Below, one piece after another: positions 32,832 to 41,707 of a stretch of 64,000 nucleotides of DNA (position 1 is its first letter; each line of letters begins with the position of its first letter). The notes below the pieces were generated by a model, which was not told the DNA's origin, did not search any database, and was given only the letters and a program-made list of their open reading frames with translations. A program made the position numbers and the translations under genes. This DNA is from Lentzea flava (GTDB taxonomy: Bacteria; Actinomycetota; Actinomycetes; Mycobacteriales; Pseudonocardiaceae): NCBI RefSeq assembly GCF_014648475.1, contig NZ_BMRE01000024.1:1-64000 (forward strand), written 5' to 3'.

Positions 32832-33462
32832 CGACGCCGTCGCCCTGCAAGAGCGCCTGCGCACCCAGGTGATCACCACCAGCGCCCCTGACCTGCACAT
32901 AAACACCGTCGCAGGCCTGGACGTCGGCTACCGTAGCAACGACACAGTTGCGGGCGTCTGCGTGGTGTTCGATGCAAAGACGCTGGTCGTGCTGGACGAA
33001 GTGGTCGTCGAGGACACGACGGACTTCCCATATATCGCCGGGCTCTTCGCGTTCAGGGAGATGCCGGTGCTGCTGCGCGCTCTCGATCGGGTGACGGTCG
33101 TACCGGACCTCCTGGTCGCGGACGGTCAGGGCCTCGCCCACCCGCGCAGGTTCGGTCTGGCGTGCCATCTCGGGGTGCACACGGGCATCCCGAGCATCGG
33201 CGTCGCGAAGAACGCGATGGGCCGGTTCGAGGAGCCCGGCCACGCACGCGGATCGATGAGCGACCTCGTCATGGACGACGAGGTCGTCGGCAGGGCGTTG
33301 CGAACGCAGGACGGCGTGAAGCCGGTGTTCGTGTCGGTCGGCCACAAGATCGACCTGGACCGGGCGTGCGCGGAGGTCCTGCGACTCGCTCCGCGCTACC
33401 GCCTGCCCGAGACGACTCGCCGCGCGGACACGCTCACGAAGCAGGCTGCTTCGACGGGGTGA
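32809..33462 (+). CDS. nfi: Endonuclease V (deoxyinosine-specific)
   Basis: Endonuclease V cuts DNA next to deoxyinosine. The 217-residue protein has the family motifs: AGLDVGY with the first catalytic Asp, DFPYIAGLFAFREMP, the metal-binding DGQGLAHPRRFGLACHLG, and the conserved VAKN. The GTG start at 32809 lies inside the end of the DUF3500 gene. The 3' end overlaps lspA convergently by 29 nt. It carries a GATATATC variant (CCATATATCG) within PYIAG. Confidence 0.95.
   Translation: MEWPRTVDDAVALQERLRTQVITTSAPDLHINTVAGLDVGYRSNDTVAGVCVVFDAKTLVVLDEVVVEDTTDFPYIAGLFAFREMPVLLRALDRVTVVPDLLVADGQGLAHPRRFGLACHLGVHTGIPSIGVAKNAMGRFEEPGHARGSMSDLVMDDEVVGRALRTQDGVKPVFVSVGHKIDLDRACAEVLRLAPRYRLPETTRRADTLTKQAASTG
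33028..33037. repeat. GATATATC-family variant CCATATATCG
   Basis: One base differs from the consensus core. It lies within the conserved PYIAG motif of endonuclease V, so selection on the protein may explain part of it. Confidence 0.35.
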
Positions 33463-33919
33463 AGCTGAGCAGCACGAGCAGGATCGCGCCGCACACCAGC
33501 GCGATGTCCGCGACGTTGCCGACGAACCAGCCGTTGTAGTCGATGAAGTCGACGACGTGCCCGCGCGCGAAACCGGGCGGCCGGAACAGCCGGTCGAGCA
33601 GGTGCGTCGTCGCTCCGCCCAGCATCATCGCGAGCGCGGCCGCCCGCAGCTTGGTCTGCGGCTGCAGGCCGTACCGCGCGAGCAGCACGACCGCGACCGC
33701 CGCGACGATGGTGAAGACCCACGTCGACCCCGCGCCGATGGAGAACGCGGCACCGGGGTTGTAGAGAAGCCTGAGCTGCAGGAACTCCCCGAGCACGGGA
33801 ATGGGTGCGCGACCGGTCAGCGCGCTCTCGGCCCAGAACTTCGTGGCCTGGTCCAGCAGCAGCACGAGCACGGCGATGCCCATGACGAGCGGCACGCGGC
33901 GAGAGGTGGTGGTGTCCAT
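33434..33919 (-). CDS. lspA: Signal peptidase II
   Basis: LspA removes the signal peptide of prolipoproteins at the membrane. The 161-residue protein has four membrane segments, the LDQATKFW motif, NPGAAFSI, and the catalytic Asp pair in THLLDRLF and NVADIAL. The start at 33919 is preferred because the protein then begins just ahead of the first membrane segment; an upstream ATG at 33958 would add 13 residues. It overlaps the nfi gene at its 3' end. Confidence 0.95.
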   Translation of the reverse strand: MDTTTSRRVPLVMGIAVLVLLLDQATKFWAESALTGRAPIPVLGEFLQLRLLYNPGAAFSIGAGSTWVFTIVAAVAVVLLARYGLQPQTKLRAAALAMMLGGATTHLLDRLFRPPGFARGHVVDFIDYNGWFVGNVADIALVCGAILLVLLSFTPSKQPAS

Positions 33920-33957
33920 TTGTGGACGAGCGTAGTTAAGGACGACGCCACCCGGCA

Positions 33958-34449
33958 TCAGGCCCCGGAATCAGACACTGCCCCCGTCCCGAACACCTCG
34001 ACGTCGTCGACATCGACCGCAGCGAGGAACTCCTCCTCCAGCGTCGCGGACCGTTCGTCGGTGTCGTAGTCCATGCAGATGCGCCAACGTCCATCGGTGC
34101 GTCGCGCACATGTGTGGAAGCGGCCGTAGAACGTTCGCTCGTCGTTCTCGGAACGCTTCGACACGATCTGGAAGATGCCGCGCTCGCTCGCGAGGTCGCG
34201 CGAGGCGATGCGCTCGACGAACCGGAACGCGATGGTCACCGAGCTGCCGCGGTTCGCGAGCTCGGCGAACCAGTCCTCGATCTGGTCCGAGTACTCCGCC
34301 AACCCCAGCACCTGCTTCGCCGGCCCTCCGGCGCGGATCAGCTCAGGCGCGTACAGGTCCAGGAACGCCGGTGCGTCCAGCTTCGCGTAGGCGAGCCGGA
34401 ACGGGTGCCAGATTTGGTCGTTGAGCTGCCGCAACAGGTCGATTTCCAC
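33958..34449 (-). CDS. SnoaL/NTF2-like protein
   Basis: The 163-residue protein has the cone-shaped NTF2-like pattern: an N-terminal helix with HPFRLAYAKLDAPAFLDLYA, then alternating beta strands including VTIAFRFVERI, TFYGRFHTCARR and RWRICMDY. Such proteins are commonly small enzymes or ligand binders. No catalytic residues can be assigned. It stands between lspA and the GH4 gene on the same strand, 68 nt from the latter, and may be cotranscribed with them. Confidence 0.7.
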   Translation of the reverse strand: MEIDLLRQLNDQIWHPFRLAYAKLDAPAFLDLYAPELIRAGGPAKQVLGLAEYSDQIEDWFAELANRGSSVTIAFRFVERIASRDLASERGIFQIVSKRSENDERTFYGRFHTCARRTDGRWRICMDYDTDERSATLEEEFLAAVDVDDVEVFGTGAVSDSGA

Positions 34450-34517
34450 GCCTCGGAAGCTAGCGCGGCCACCGCGTCGACTTCACTCCTTGTTCCACTT
34501 CGAGCACGTTCCCCGGA

Positions 34518-35813
34518 TCAGCGAGTGCCGAATCGCCCGGCCAGATGGGGATGGCTGTCGATGATCTTGCGGGCGACGGTGACCGAGTCGACGAGCGGGT
34601 GCAGCGCCAGCGCCTTCACGGCATGCGCGCGCTCACCGCTGATCGCCGCCTGGATGGTGGCGCGCTCGACGACCTTGAGCGTGGTGACGAGACCGACACC
34701 CTCGTCCGGAACCTGGCTCACCGCGACGGGCCGGGCGCCGTTGGCGTCGACGAGGCTGGGCACCTCGACCACGGCATCGGCGTCCAGGCACGACAACGTC
34801 GTCCTGTTCGGCACGTTGAGAATCAAGGTGGCCCGCTTGTCGGACGCGATGGCGTGCATCAGGTCGAGCGCGACCTTCTCGTAGCCGCCGCCATCCAGGT
34901 CGTTGGTATCGCGCTCGTCGTCGCGCGTCTCCGCCATGTACGTCTGCTCGCGTTCAAGGCGTGTCCGCTCCCAGCTCTCCAGCGATGGCTCCGCGTAGAA
35001 CTGCTTCTGCTGCCCCAGCAGGAACGCCCCGCGCGACGCGCCGGCCTCCACCGCCTCGCGCGTGAAGTAGTAGTAGTGCAGGTATTCGTTCGGAATGGCG
35101 CCCAACGTGCGCAGCCACTCGGCACCGAAGAGCTTGCCCTCCTCGAACGACTCCAGCCGTTCCGTGTCGGCGAGCAGGTCTGGTAGCACATCGCGCCCGT
35201 GCACGTGGACACCCCGCAGCCACCCGAGGTGGTTGAGGCCGGCGTAGTCGAGCCACGCGTCTTCAAGGCGAACGCCGACGGCACGCGCGACGCGCCTGCC
35301 GAGCCCGACGGGGGAGTCGCAGATACCGATCACGCGGTTGCCGAGGTGCGCCGACATCGCCTCCGTGACCATGCCCGCCGGGTTGGTGAAGTTGATGACC
35401 CAGGCGTCAGGAGCGTGAACTGATATACGGCGTGCGATGTCGAGAGCGACGGGCACGGTACGCAATCCGTAGGCAACGCCACCGGCTCCGACGGTCTCCT
35501 GCCCGAGCACACCGCACCCCGCGGCGACGCTCTCGTCGGTCGCGCGTCCGTCGAGCCCGCCGACCCGGATCGCGGAGAAGACGAAGTCGGCGCCGCGCAG
35601 TGCCTCGTCGAGGTCCGTCGAGGTCGTGACGACCGGTGCATCCGATATATCAGCGGCGAGTTCGGCCAGGACGCCGCTGACGGCCGCGAGCCGCGCGGAG
35701 TCCAGGTCGTGAAGGGCGACCTCGGTGACGCGGCAGGGCGACCGGTCGGCGAGCAATGCGCGATATACGAGTGGCACGCGGAATCCGCCGCCGCCCAGGA
35801 TGACCAGCTTCAT
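34518..35813 (-). CDS. GH4 family 6-phospho-beta-glucosidase
   Basis: The 431-residue enzyme uses NAD and a divalent metal to hydrolyse 6-phospho-beta-glucosides. Visible motifs are the N-terminal nucleotide site GGGGFRVPLVYRALL, NFTNPAGMV, GICDSP with the metal-binding Cys, LNHLGW, and NEYLHYYY. The ATG follows GTGGTGGAAGC. Phosphorylated substrates imply a PTS, but no PTS gene is nearby. It holds three GATATATC-type sites (35420, 35642, 35761). Confidence 0.9.
   Translation of the reverse strand: MKLVILGGGGFRVPLVYRALLADRSPCRVTEVALHDLDSARLAAVSGVLAELAADISDAPVVTTSTDLDEALRGADFVFSAIRVGGLDGRATDESVAAGCGVLGQETVGAGGVAYGLRTVPVALDIARRISVHAPDAWVINFTNPAGMVTEAMSAHLGNRVIGICDSPVGLGRRVARAVGVRLEDAWLDYAGLNHLGWLRGVHVHGRDVLPDLLADTERLESFEEGKLFGAEWLRTLGAIPNEYLHYYYFTREAVEAGASRGAFLLGQQKQFYAEPSLESWERTRLEREQTYMAETRDDERDTNDLDGGGYEKVALDLMHAIASDKRATLILNVPNRTTLSCLDADAVVEVPSLVDANGARPVAVSQVPDEGVGLVTTLKVVERATIQAAISGERAHAVKALALHPLVDSVTVARKIIDSHPHLAGRFGTR
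35420..35431. repeat. GATATATC-family variant CTGATATACGGC
   Basis: This variant in the GH4 gene reads Arg-Arg-Ile-Ser-Val with ATA and TCA codons. Confidence 0.45.
35642..35653 (+). repeat. GATATATC-family site CCGATATATCAG
   Basis: This is an exact consensus copy in the GH4 gene, read on the minus strand as Ala-Asp-Ile-Ser-Asp. Confidence 0.7.
35761..35769. repeat. GATATATC-family variant CGATATACG
   Basis: This variant in the GH4 gene reads Leu-Val-Tyr-Arg, the same residues as the variant at 8588. Confidence 0.4.
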
Positions 35814-36012
35814 GCTTCCACCACGTCCACTCCGCTTTCCCGCACTGCCGGCCGCGTCGCCAAATCGTACCTTTCCAGGCGTCGTGCGCGACCAATTGTG
35901 CCAACGGCACTGGCGCCACGGATTGCGGTGATTCGGCAAAGATCGAACTTCTGTGCCGAGGGAGTCTGCAGAGCGGATCATGCAGCTCAGAAGCCTGGCG
36001 AACGCGATTTCA

Positions 36013-36030
36013 CCCTGGTTCGCACCAGGG
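36013..36030. promoter_or_regulatory. Hairpin CCCTGGT-TCGC-ACCAGGG
   Basis: These exact 7-bp arms lie in the 313-nt gap between the GH4 and helicase genes, upstream of a further pair of inverted repeats. The segment 35814-36012 shows nothing distinctive. Confidence 0.4.
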
Positions 36031-36048
36031 GTGCCGTGCGCGGCTGAT

Positions 36049-36118
36049 CTGTGATACAAAGAATGGCTTTGTATTTTCGGAATGAATTTTCCGGGAAGAC
36101 AGAATCATTGTATCACAG
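36049..36118. promoter_or_regulatory. Nested inverted repeats upstream of the helicase gene
   Basis: CTGTGATACAA (36049-36059) and TTGTATCACAG (36108-36118) are exact inverted copies 48 bp apart. ATACAAAG (36054-36061) and CTTTGTAT (36067-36074) form a second hairpin that shares the left arm. The right outer arm ends 9 nt before the GTG of the helicase gene. The whole region is AT-rich for this genome. Two operators flanking or overlapping the promoter are likely. Confidence 0.6.
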
Positions 36119-36126
36119 GGGGCAAG

Positions 36127-38151
36127 GTGTTGGCGAGCGAACAGGCACGGATCACCTCGCTGTATGAAAAGCTCGACCAGGAACGGAACAAAGCGACCGC
36201 AGACCTTGCGGCCGCACTGCGGGACACCGTCACCCAGAGGCTGGACCGCGAAGCCGCCGTCCACGTGCTGACCAGGCAGGTCGGGAAGTACCGGGCGGCG
36301 GAGGAGGGGCTGGTCTTCGGTCGCATCGACTCGGAGAAAGGCGAACGCACCTACATCGGACGCGTCGGCTTGTTCGACGACGACTTCGAACCGCTGCTGC
36401 TGGACTGGCGGGCACCGGCGGCGCGACCGTTCTACACCGCGACCGCCGCGAACCCGGAAGGCCTGGTGCTGCGCCGCCACTTCCGCGTCCGCGACCGCGA
36501 GCTGTGCGATTTCCACGACGACGAACTGCTGACCGACACGACAGCACTGCTCGAGGCCCTCAACGCGCCGCGGACCGCGACGATGCGCGACATCGTCGCG
36601 ACCATCCAGGCCGAGCAGGACGAGATCATCCGCTACTCGGGCCCCGGCGTGCTGGTGATCGAAGGCGGACCCGGCACCGGCAAGACCGCCGTGGCCCTGC
36701 ACCGGGTGGCATACCTGCTGTACACGCGTCGTGAACGTCTGTCGCGGCACGGTGTGCTGATCGTCGGCCCGAACACGGGCTTCCTCCACTACGTCGGCGA
36801 CGTCCTCCCGTCGCTGGGGGAGACCGATGTCGTGTTCGCGACGCCCGGCGAGCTCTATCCGGGCGTCTGCACCGACGTGGAAGACACCCCGCCGTTGCAA
36901 CGGCTGAAGGGCGATATATCAGTTCTGGACCTGCTGGCCGTCGCCGTCGCCGACCGGCAGGAACTTCCCGACGAGCCCATCGAGATCGAGCTGGAGGACG
37001 TCGTCGTCCCGCTCGACGCGCACATCGCCGCCGTCGCGCGGGAGAAAACGCGCTACTACGGGCTGCCGCACAACGCGGCCCGCAAGTACTTCTTCCTCGC
37101 ACTCGCCGAGGAACTCGTCGCGCCGGCGATGCGGCTCATCGGCGTCGACTGGCCGGAGATCGAGGAGGACGTGCGCCACGAGCTGCGCCACAGCGCCGAG
37201 CTGCGCGACGCCGTCGACAGGTTGTGGCCTCAGCTCACGCCCGAGCAACTGCTCGCCGACCTGTACGCCGGCCGGTGCTTCCGGATCGGCGTGCCGGAGC
37301 TGTACCGGGAGGACGCCGACGCGTGGACGGTGTCCGACGTGCCCTTGCTCGACGAACTCGCCGAACTGCTCGGCTCCGACGGCGCCGCGGAACGCGAGGC
37401 CAAGCGCGAAGAGGAGGAACAGCTCGAATACGCCCGCGGCGTCATGGACGTCCTGTCGATCGACGAACGCGCGGACGACGACGAGTACATCGTCACCGAC
37501 TTCGTCGACGCCGAGGTGCTGGCCGTCCGGCACGAGGTGCGCGATCACCGCTCTCTCGCCGAACGGGCAGCCGACGACCGCACGTGGACATACGGCCACG
37601 TCGTCGTCGACGAAGCACAGGAACTGTCTGCAATGGACTGGCGCGTGCTGCTGCGTCGCTGCCCCAACAGGTCCATGACCGTCGTCGGCGACCTGGCCCA
37701 GCGCCAGGCCGCAGGTGGCGTCCGGAGCTGGGGTTCGGTGTTCGACCGGTTCACCTACCGTCGCCTGGAGGTCAACTACCGCACGCCCGGCGAGATCATG
37801 GCCGTCGCCACCCCGGTCCTGAAGCTCGTAGACCCCGACGCCTCGGCGCCCGTGTCGGTGCGCAAGACCGGCATCCGGCCGTGGGCCCGGCGCGTCACTG
37901 ATATATCGGCAGCGGTGCGCGACGAACTCGACGCACACGCCGTTGCACACAACGGCCGCACTATCGCCGTCATCGGCGAGGGCTGGATGTCGCCGCGTGC
38001 GTCGAAGGGGTTGGAGTTCGACGTCGTCCTCGTCGTCGAACCGCAACGCATGTCGCCCAGCGAGCTGTACGTGGCGTTGACGAGGGCGACGCAACGGCTC
38101 GGCGTCCTGCACACCGAGCCGTTGCCGCGTCACCTAAGAGGTCTCCTCTGA
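36127..38151 (+). CDS. HelD/HelR-type helicase of RNA polymerase
   Basis: The 674-residue UvrD-like ATPase has an N-terminal coiled coil (residues 1-60), Walker A GGPGTGKTAVALHR, Walker B VVVDEAQELSAMDW, VVGDLAQ and the motif YVALTRATQRLG. The N-terminal coiled coil and the short insert with acidic stretches place it with HelD/HelR proteins, which pull nucleic acid and, in some actinobacteria, rifampicin from RNA polymerase. Whether it gives rifampicin tolerance is unknown and no rifamycin-associated element is present. The GTG has AGGGGG upstream. The gene contains two exact GATATATC sites. Confidence 0.85.
   Translation: MLASEQARITSLYEKLDQERNKATADLAAALRDTVTQRLDREAAVHVLTRQVGKYRAAEEGLVFGRIDSEKGERTYIGRVGLFDDDFEPLLLDWRAPAARPFYTATAANPEGLVLRRHFRVRDRELCDFHDDELLTDTTALLEALNAPRTATMRDIVATIQAEQDEIIRYSGPGVLVIEGGPGTGKTAVALHRVAYLLYTRRERLSRHGVLIVGPNTGFLHYVGDVLPSLGETDVVFATPGELYPGVCTDVEDTPPLQRLKGDISVLDLLAVAVADRQELPDEPIEIELEDVVVPLDAHIAAVAREKTRYYGLPHNAARKYFFLALAEELVAPAMRLIGVDWPEIEEDVRHELRHSAELRDAVDRLWPQLTPEQLLADLYAGRCFRIGVPELYREDADAWTVSDVPLLDELAELLGSDGAAEREAKREEEEQLEYARGVMDVLSIDERADDDEYIVTDFVDAEVLAVRHEVRDHRSLAERAADDRTWTYGHVVVDEAQELSAMDWRVLLRRCPNRSMTVVGDLAQRQAAGGVRSWGSVFDRFTYRRLEVNYRTPGEIMAVATPVLKLVDPDASAPVSVRKTGIRPWARRVTDISAAVRDELDAHAVAHNGRTIAVIGEGWMSPRASKGLEFDVVLVVEPQRMSPSELYVALTRATQRLGVLHTEPLPRHLRGLL
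36911..36922 (+). repeat. GATATATC-family site GCGATATATCAG
   Basis: This exact consensus copy in the helicase gene is read as Gly-Asp-Ile-Ser-Val. Confidence 0.7.
37898..37909 (-). repeat. GATATATC-family site (CCGATATATCAG on the minus strand)
   Basis: This exact copy in the helicase gene is read as Thr-Asp-Ile-Ser-Ala. Confidence 0.7.
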
Positions 38152-38448
38152 GACCCATGCGAGGTAGTCGTCGTTGCCCCCGACCACCGGGGAGACGATG
38201 ACCTCGGGCACGTCATAGGTGTGGTGCGCCTTGATGTGCGCGACGAGTTCGTCGGCGCGGATGGCGGACGTCTTCACGACGCACTGCCATTCCGCGTCGA
38301 CGCGCATCTCACCCTCCCACCGGTAGACGCTGCGAATCGGCACGATCTGCACGCACGCGCCAAGCCGTGCCTCGACGATGCCCTTCGCCAACGACTCCGC
38401 GGCTTCTTCGGAGTCAACGGTCGTCGTCACCACGCTCGCACCACTCAT
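38134..38448 (-). CDS. cutA: CutA1 divalent-cation tolerance protein
   Basis: CutA is a small trimeric protein linked to copper tolerance in enterobacteria; its cellular job is poorly defined. The 104-residue protein matches the family: VVTTTVDSEEAAESLAKGIV, ARLGACVQIVPIRSVYRWEG, and HTYDVPEVIV. The ATG overlaps the end of the add gene as ATGA, so the two form an operon. The 3' end overlaps the helicase gene by 18 nt. Confidence 0.95.
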   Translation of the reverse strand: MSGASVVTTTVDSEEAAESLAKGIVEARLGACVQIVPIRSVYRWEGEMRVDAEWQCVVKTSAIRADELVAHIKAHHTYDVPEVIVSPVVGGNDDYLAWVSEETS

Positions 38449-39446
38449 AGGGCGTCGATCTCCTTCAGCAACTGATCCTTGAGTTCGGCCGGGGCGAACG
38501 ACGCCCGCACCGCCGCCCGCGCGAGGCCGGCGAGTTCGTCGCGACCGAACCCGAACTGCTCGTGGCACACGAGGTACTCGCGGTCGAGGTCGGTGTGGAA
38601 CATGCCGGGGTCGTCGGTGCTGATCGTCACCGGCACCCCGGCCTCCACGAGCCGCGGCAGGTGGTGTTCGTCCAGCGACTTCACCGCGCCGGTGCGGATG
38701 TTCGACGTCGGGCACACCTCGACGACGACGCCCTCGTCAGCGAGATGCCGCAGCAGCTCCGGATCCTGCACCGCGCTGACACCGTGCCCGATCCGCTCGG
38801 CACGAAGATCGTGCAGCGCGGCCCAGATCTCGCTGGGCGGCGTCGTCTCGCCCGCGTGCGGCACCATGTGCAGCCCGGCGTCGCGCGCCATGGCGAACGC
38901 CTCCCGGAACTTCGCCCTCGGCGAATCCGACTCGAAGCCGCCCAGCCCGAACCCGACGAGCCCTTCCGGCCGGTACTCGGACGCGAACCGCGCGCTCGTC
39001 ATCCCCCAGTCCCGGTCCCAGATGCCGGGCACGTCGAAGATCCACTGCAGTGCGACGCCGTGCGCGGCGAGCGCCTCTTTGCGTCCCGCTTCGAGTGCCT
39101 CGACGAGTTCGTCGGGATCGATGCCCGCCCGCAGGTGGCTCGTCGCGCTGATCGTCAGCTCCGCATATCGGATATTGGTCCGCGCGGCGTCACGGGCGTA
39201 TCCGACGACGAGAGTGCGGACGTCCTCTCCGGTCGTGACGAGGTCGTTGACGACGCCGTACACGTTGATGAAGTGCCGGAAGTCCGTGAACTCGTAGAAC
39301 TTCCGCAACGCCTCCTCGTCGGTGGGTACCGGCCCGTCGGGGTGGTTGCGGGCGAGCGCGAGGACGGTGTCGAGGGAAGCCGCGCCCACGAGGTGGACGT
39401 GCAACTCGGCCTTCGGCAGCGCGTGGACGAAGTCGGAAATGTGCAC
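38445..39446 (-). CDS. add: Adenosine deaminase
   Basis: The enzyme deaminates adenosine to inosine for purine salvage. The 333-residue protein has the zinc-binding HVHL, the substrate motif GFGLGGFE, HAGE with the catalytic Glu, the ERIGHGV motif, and STDDP with the zinc-binding Asp pair. The GTG at 39446 is preferred because it begins the canonical VHISDFVHALPKAELHVHL; longer starts would add residues overlapping the S15 gene. It is followed by cutA. Confidence 0.93.
   Translation of the reverse strand: MHISDFVHALPKAELHVHLVGAASLDTVLALARNHPDGPVPTDEEALRKFYEFTDFRHFINVYGVVNDLVTTGEDVRTLVVGYARDAARTNIRYAELTISATSHLRAGIDPDELVEALEAGRKEALAAHGVALQWIFDVPGIWDRDWGMTSARFASEYRPEGLVGFGLGGFESDSPRAKFREAFAMARDAGLHMVPHAGETTPPSEIWAALHDLRAERIGHGVSAVQDPELLRHLADEGVVVEVCPTSNIRTGAVKSLDEHHLPRLVEAGVPVTISTDDPGMFHTDLDREYLVCHEQFGFGRDELAGLARAAVRASFAPAELKDQLLKEIDAL
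39165..39175. repeat. AT-rich palindrome ATATC-G-GATAT
   Basis: This lies in the adenosine deaminase gene and has inverted ATATC half-sites around one G, in the spirit of the GATATATC family but with different spacing. Confidence 0.3.
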
Positions 39447-39553
39447 GGCCCATGCTCTCAGGTCAAGAGCCGATCGACGGGTGACATGGCTTGCAGTCAA
39501 CGGGAAGGGTGCAGGGCGAATCCCTGTACCTGGCCTTGCATAGGGGGTGCCTC

Positions 39554-41707
39554 GTGAGGGGCGCACGAAGAGTCGCACTGCTGACAGCGGTGCTTGTCCT
39601 GCCTTTCCTGCCGACGACGGCCCAGGCCGCCGAAGGACCGGTGTTCAAGGATGGCGAGGCGCAGCCCGTCTTCGACCCGAAGGACGTGGTGAAGGAAAGC
39701 CTCTGGGTCCGGGCACCTGTCGACAGCGACCGCGACGGCAAGGACGACGAGGTCTACACCGAGGTCGTCCGGCCGCGCGCCACCGAACGCGGCCTCAAGG
39801 TCCCGGTCGTCTACATGGTCAGCCCGTACTTCTCGGGTGGCAACGACGTCGCGAACCACAACGTCGACGTTGAGCTGTACGTGCCGGACAAGCGCGATGG
39901 CCGTCTGCTGAAGGCCTCCGCTGACGAACGCGTCACCGCCGCCCTCGGACCGAACCCGATCACGTCGGGTCGCTACGAGGCCTACTTCATCGCACGCGGG
40001 TATGCCGTCGTCTACGCCGAATCGCTCGGCACCGGCAAGTCGACGGGCTGCCCGACGACGGGCGACGTCAACGAGACGATCGGTGCGCGTGTCGTCGTCG
40101 ACTGGCTCAACGGCCGTGCGTCGGCGCGTACCGCCACAGGCGAGACCATCAAGGCGACGTGGTCGACGGGCAAGACCGGCATGATGGGCGTCTCCTACAA
40201 CGGAACGTTGCCCAACGCCGTCGCCTCCACGGGTGTGCGCGGTCTGGAAGCCATCGTGCCGATCGCCGCGATCTCCAGCTGGTACGACTACTACCGCGCT
40301 GACGGCGCCGTCGTCGCACCCGGCACGTTCCAGGGCGAGGACGCCGACGTGCTGGCCGAGTACGTCTACACCCGCGCGGACAGGGAGATCTGCAAGCCGA
40401 TCATCGCCGAGATCGCGAAGGCCCAGGACCGCATCACCGGTGACTACAGCGAGTTCTGGGACAAGCGGAACTACCTGAACGACGTCCACAAGGTCCGTGC
40501 GGCAGTGCTGGCGGTGCACGGGCTCAACGACTGGAACGTCAAGATGACGCACGTCGAGCAGTGGTACTCGGCGTTGAAGAAGGTCGGTGTCCCGCACAAG
40601 ATCTGGCTGCACCAGTCGGGGCACACCGACGCCGACACGCTGCGCTCGGTCGAGTGGCGGCGCACGCTGAACCGCTGGTTCACGCAGTATCTCTGGGGTC
40701 ACCGCAACGGCATCGACAAGGAGCCGAAGGCGACGCTGGAGCGCGAGGACAAGACGTGGGTCGACGAGAAGGACTGGCCGGCTCCCGGCACGTCCGACGT
40801 GCGGCTGCGGCTGTCTCCTGGCGGATCTGCCAAGGGAGGCCTTGGGGTTCTGCCTGGGCGCGGCGTGGAGAAGCTGACCGACGACGCGACGAAGACGGCG
40901 GAGTCGTTGATCGACCAGGCGACCTCGCCGAACAGGCTGTCCTACACGTCGGAGCCGACGCGGAAGCCGTTGCGGCTCTCGGGCAAGTCGACCGCGCACC
41001 TGCGCATCGCCTTCGACCGGCCCGCGGCCAACGTGACGACGCTGCTCGTCGACCGCGCTCCCGACGGCAAGTCGCACGTCATCACGCGCGGTTCGACCGA
41101 TCCGCAGAACCGTCAGCGGCCGGACAAGACGTCGCCGATCAAGCCGGGCAAGTTCTACGACGTCAGCGTGCCGATCGTGCCTGACGACCACATCCTGCAG
41201 ACCGGTCACCGGCTCGAGTTCGTGCTGATCTCCAGCGACTACGACTACACGCTGCGCCCGAAGCCGGGCGTCGGCCTGTCACTGGACCTCGCCCGGACGT
41301 CGGTCGAACTGCCGGTCGTCGGCGGCTGGCGCGCGCTGTTCCAGACGTTCTGCCCTGACGCCGCGCTTCGGTCCCCGAACCCTGGGGGGGGCCGAAGCGC
41401 GGCAACCTACCACCCAACCCCGACAAAACCCCGCTCCCGAGCACTCCAAGATCTCAACCTGTCCACACCCTCCGAGTTGTCCACAGCTTCGCGTCATCCC
41501 CGAACCCCGCCCCGCCCCACCCGCCACAGTGGGCCCCATGCCCACAACCCTCCCGAAACCGATCCGCGTCCGGGGCGCCGGCGACCTCTACGCCGCGATC
41601 CCGCACCTGATGGGGTTCCACCCGGCCGACTCGCTCGTAGTGCTGGTGCTGAAGGACTGCGTGGTCAGCATGACCATGCGCGTCGATCTACCGCGTCCAC
41701 GACATAG
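39554..41707 (+). CDS. Secreted Xaa-Pro dipeptidyl-peptidase (S15), 3' end probably frameshifted
   Basis: The protein has a signal peptide (ARRVALLTAVLVLPFLPTTA, then QA), an alpha/beta hydrolase domain with the nucleophile in GVSYNGTLPN, the Asp in HGLNDWNVK and the His in HQSGHTDAD, and a C-terminal jelly-roll domain (GLSLDLARTSVELPVVGGW). It should remove Xaa-Pro pairs from exported peptides. After about 41340 the frame continues for more than 110 low-complexity, Pro/Arg-rich residues, through a terminator hairpin and into the next gene. A TGA in another frame at 41356-41358 is the likely natural stop. Confidence 0.85.
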   Translation: MRGARRVALLTAVLVLPFLPTTAQAAEGPVFKDGEAQPVFDPKDVVKESLWVRAPVDSDRDGKDDEVYTEVVRPRATERGLKVPVVYMVSPYFSGGNDVANHNVDVELYVPDKRDGRLLKASADERVTAALGPNPITSGRYEAYFIARGYAVVYAESLGTGKSTGCPTTGDVNETIGARVVVDWLNGRASARTATGETIKATWSTGKTGMMGVSYNGTLPNAVASTGVRGLEAIVPIAAISSWYDYYRADGAVVAPGTFQGEDADVLAEYVYTRADREICKPIIAEIAKAQDRITGDYSEFWDKRNYLNDVHKVRAAVLAVHGLNDWNVKMTHVEQWYSALKKVGVPHKIWLHQSGHTDADTLRSVEWRRTLNRWFTQYLWGHRNGIDKEPKATLEREDKTWVDEKDWPAPGTSDVRLRLSPGGSAKGGLGVLPGRGVEKLTDDATKTAESLIDQATSPNRLSYTSEPTRKPLRLSGKSTAHLRIAFDRPAANVTTLLVDRAPDGKSHVITRGSTDPQNRQRPDKTSPIKPGKFYDVSVPIVPDDHILQTGHRLEFVLISSDYDYTLRPKPGVGLSLDLARTSVELPVVGGWRALFQTFCPDAALRSPNPGGGRSAATYHPTPTKPRSRALQDLNLSTPSELSTASRHPRTPPRPTRHSGPHAHNPPETDPRPGRRRPLRRDPAPDGVPPGRLARSAGAEGLRGQHDHARRSTASTT
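41360..41403 (+). terminator. Strong hairpin inside the extended S15 frame
   Basis: GCCGCGCTTCGG (41360-41371) and CCGAAGCGCGGC (41392-41403) are exact 12-bp arms. The loop contains CCCC and a run of eight G (41384-41391). It begins 2 nt after the out-of-frame TGA (41356-41358), as expected for the terminator of the intact peptidase gene. Confidence 0.75.

Noticed and set aside
36001..36126. A rifamycin-associated element upstream of the helicase gene
   Set aside because: The conserved GGGGCTTGC-type inverted repeat is not present; the inverted repeats seen there are AT-rich and different.
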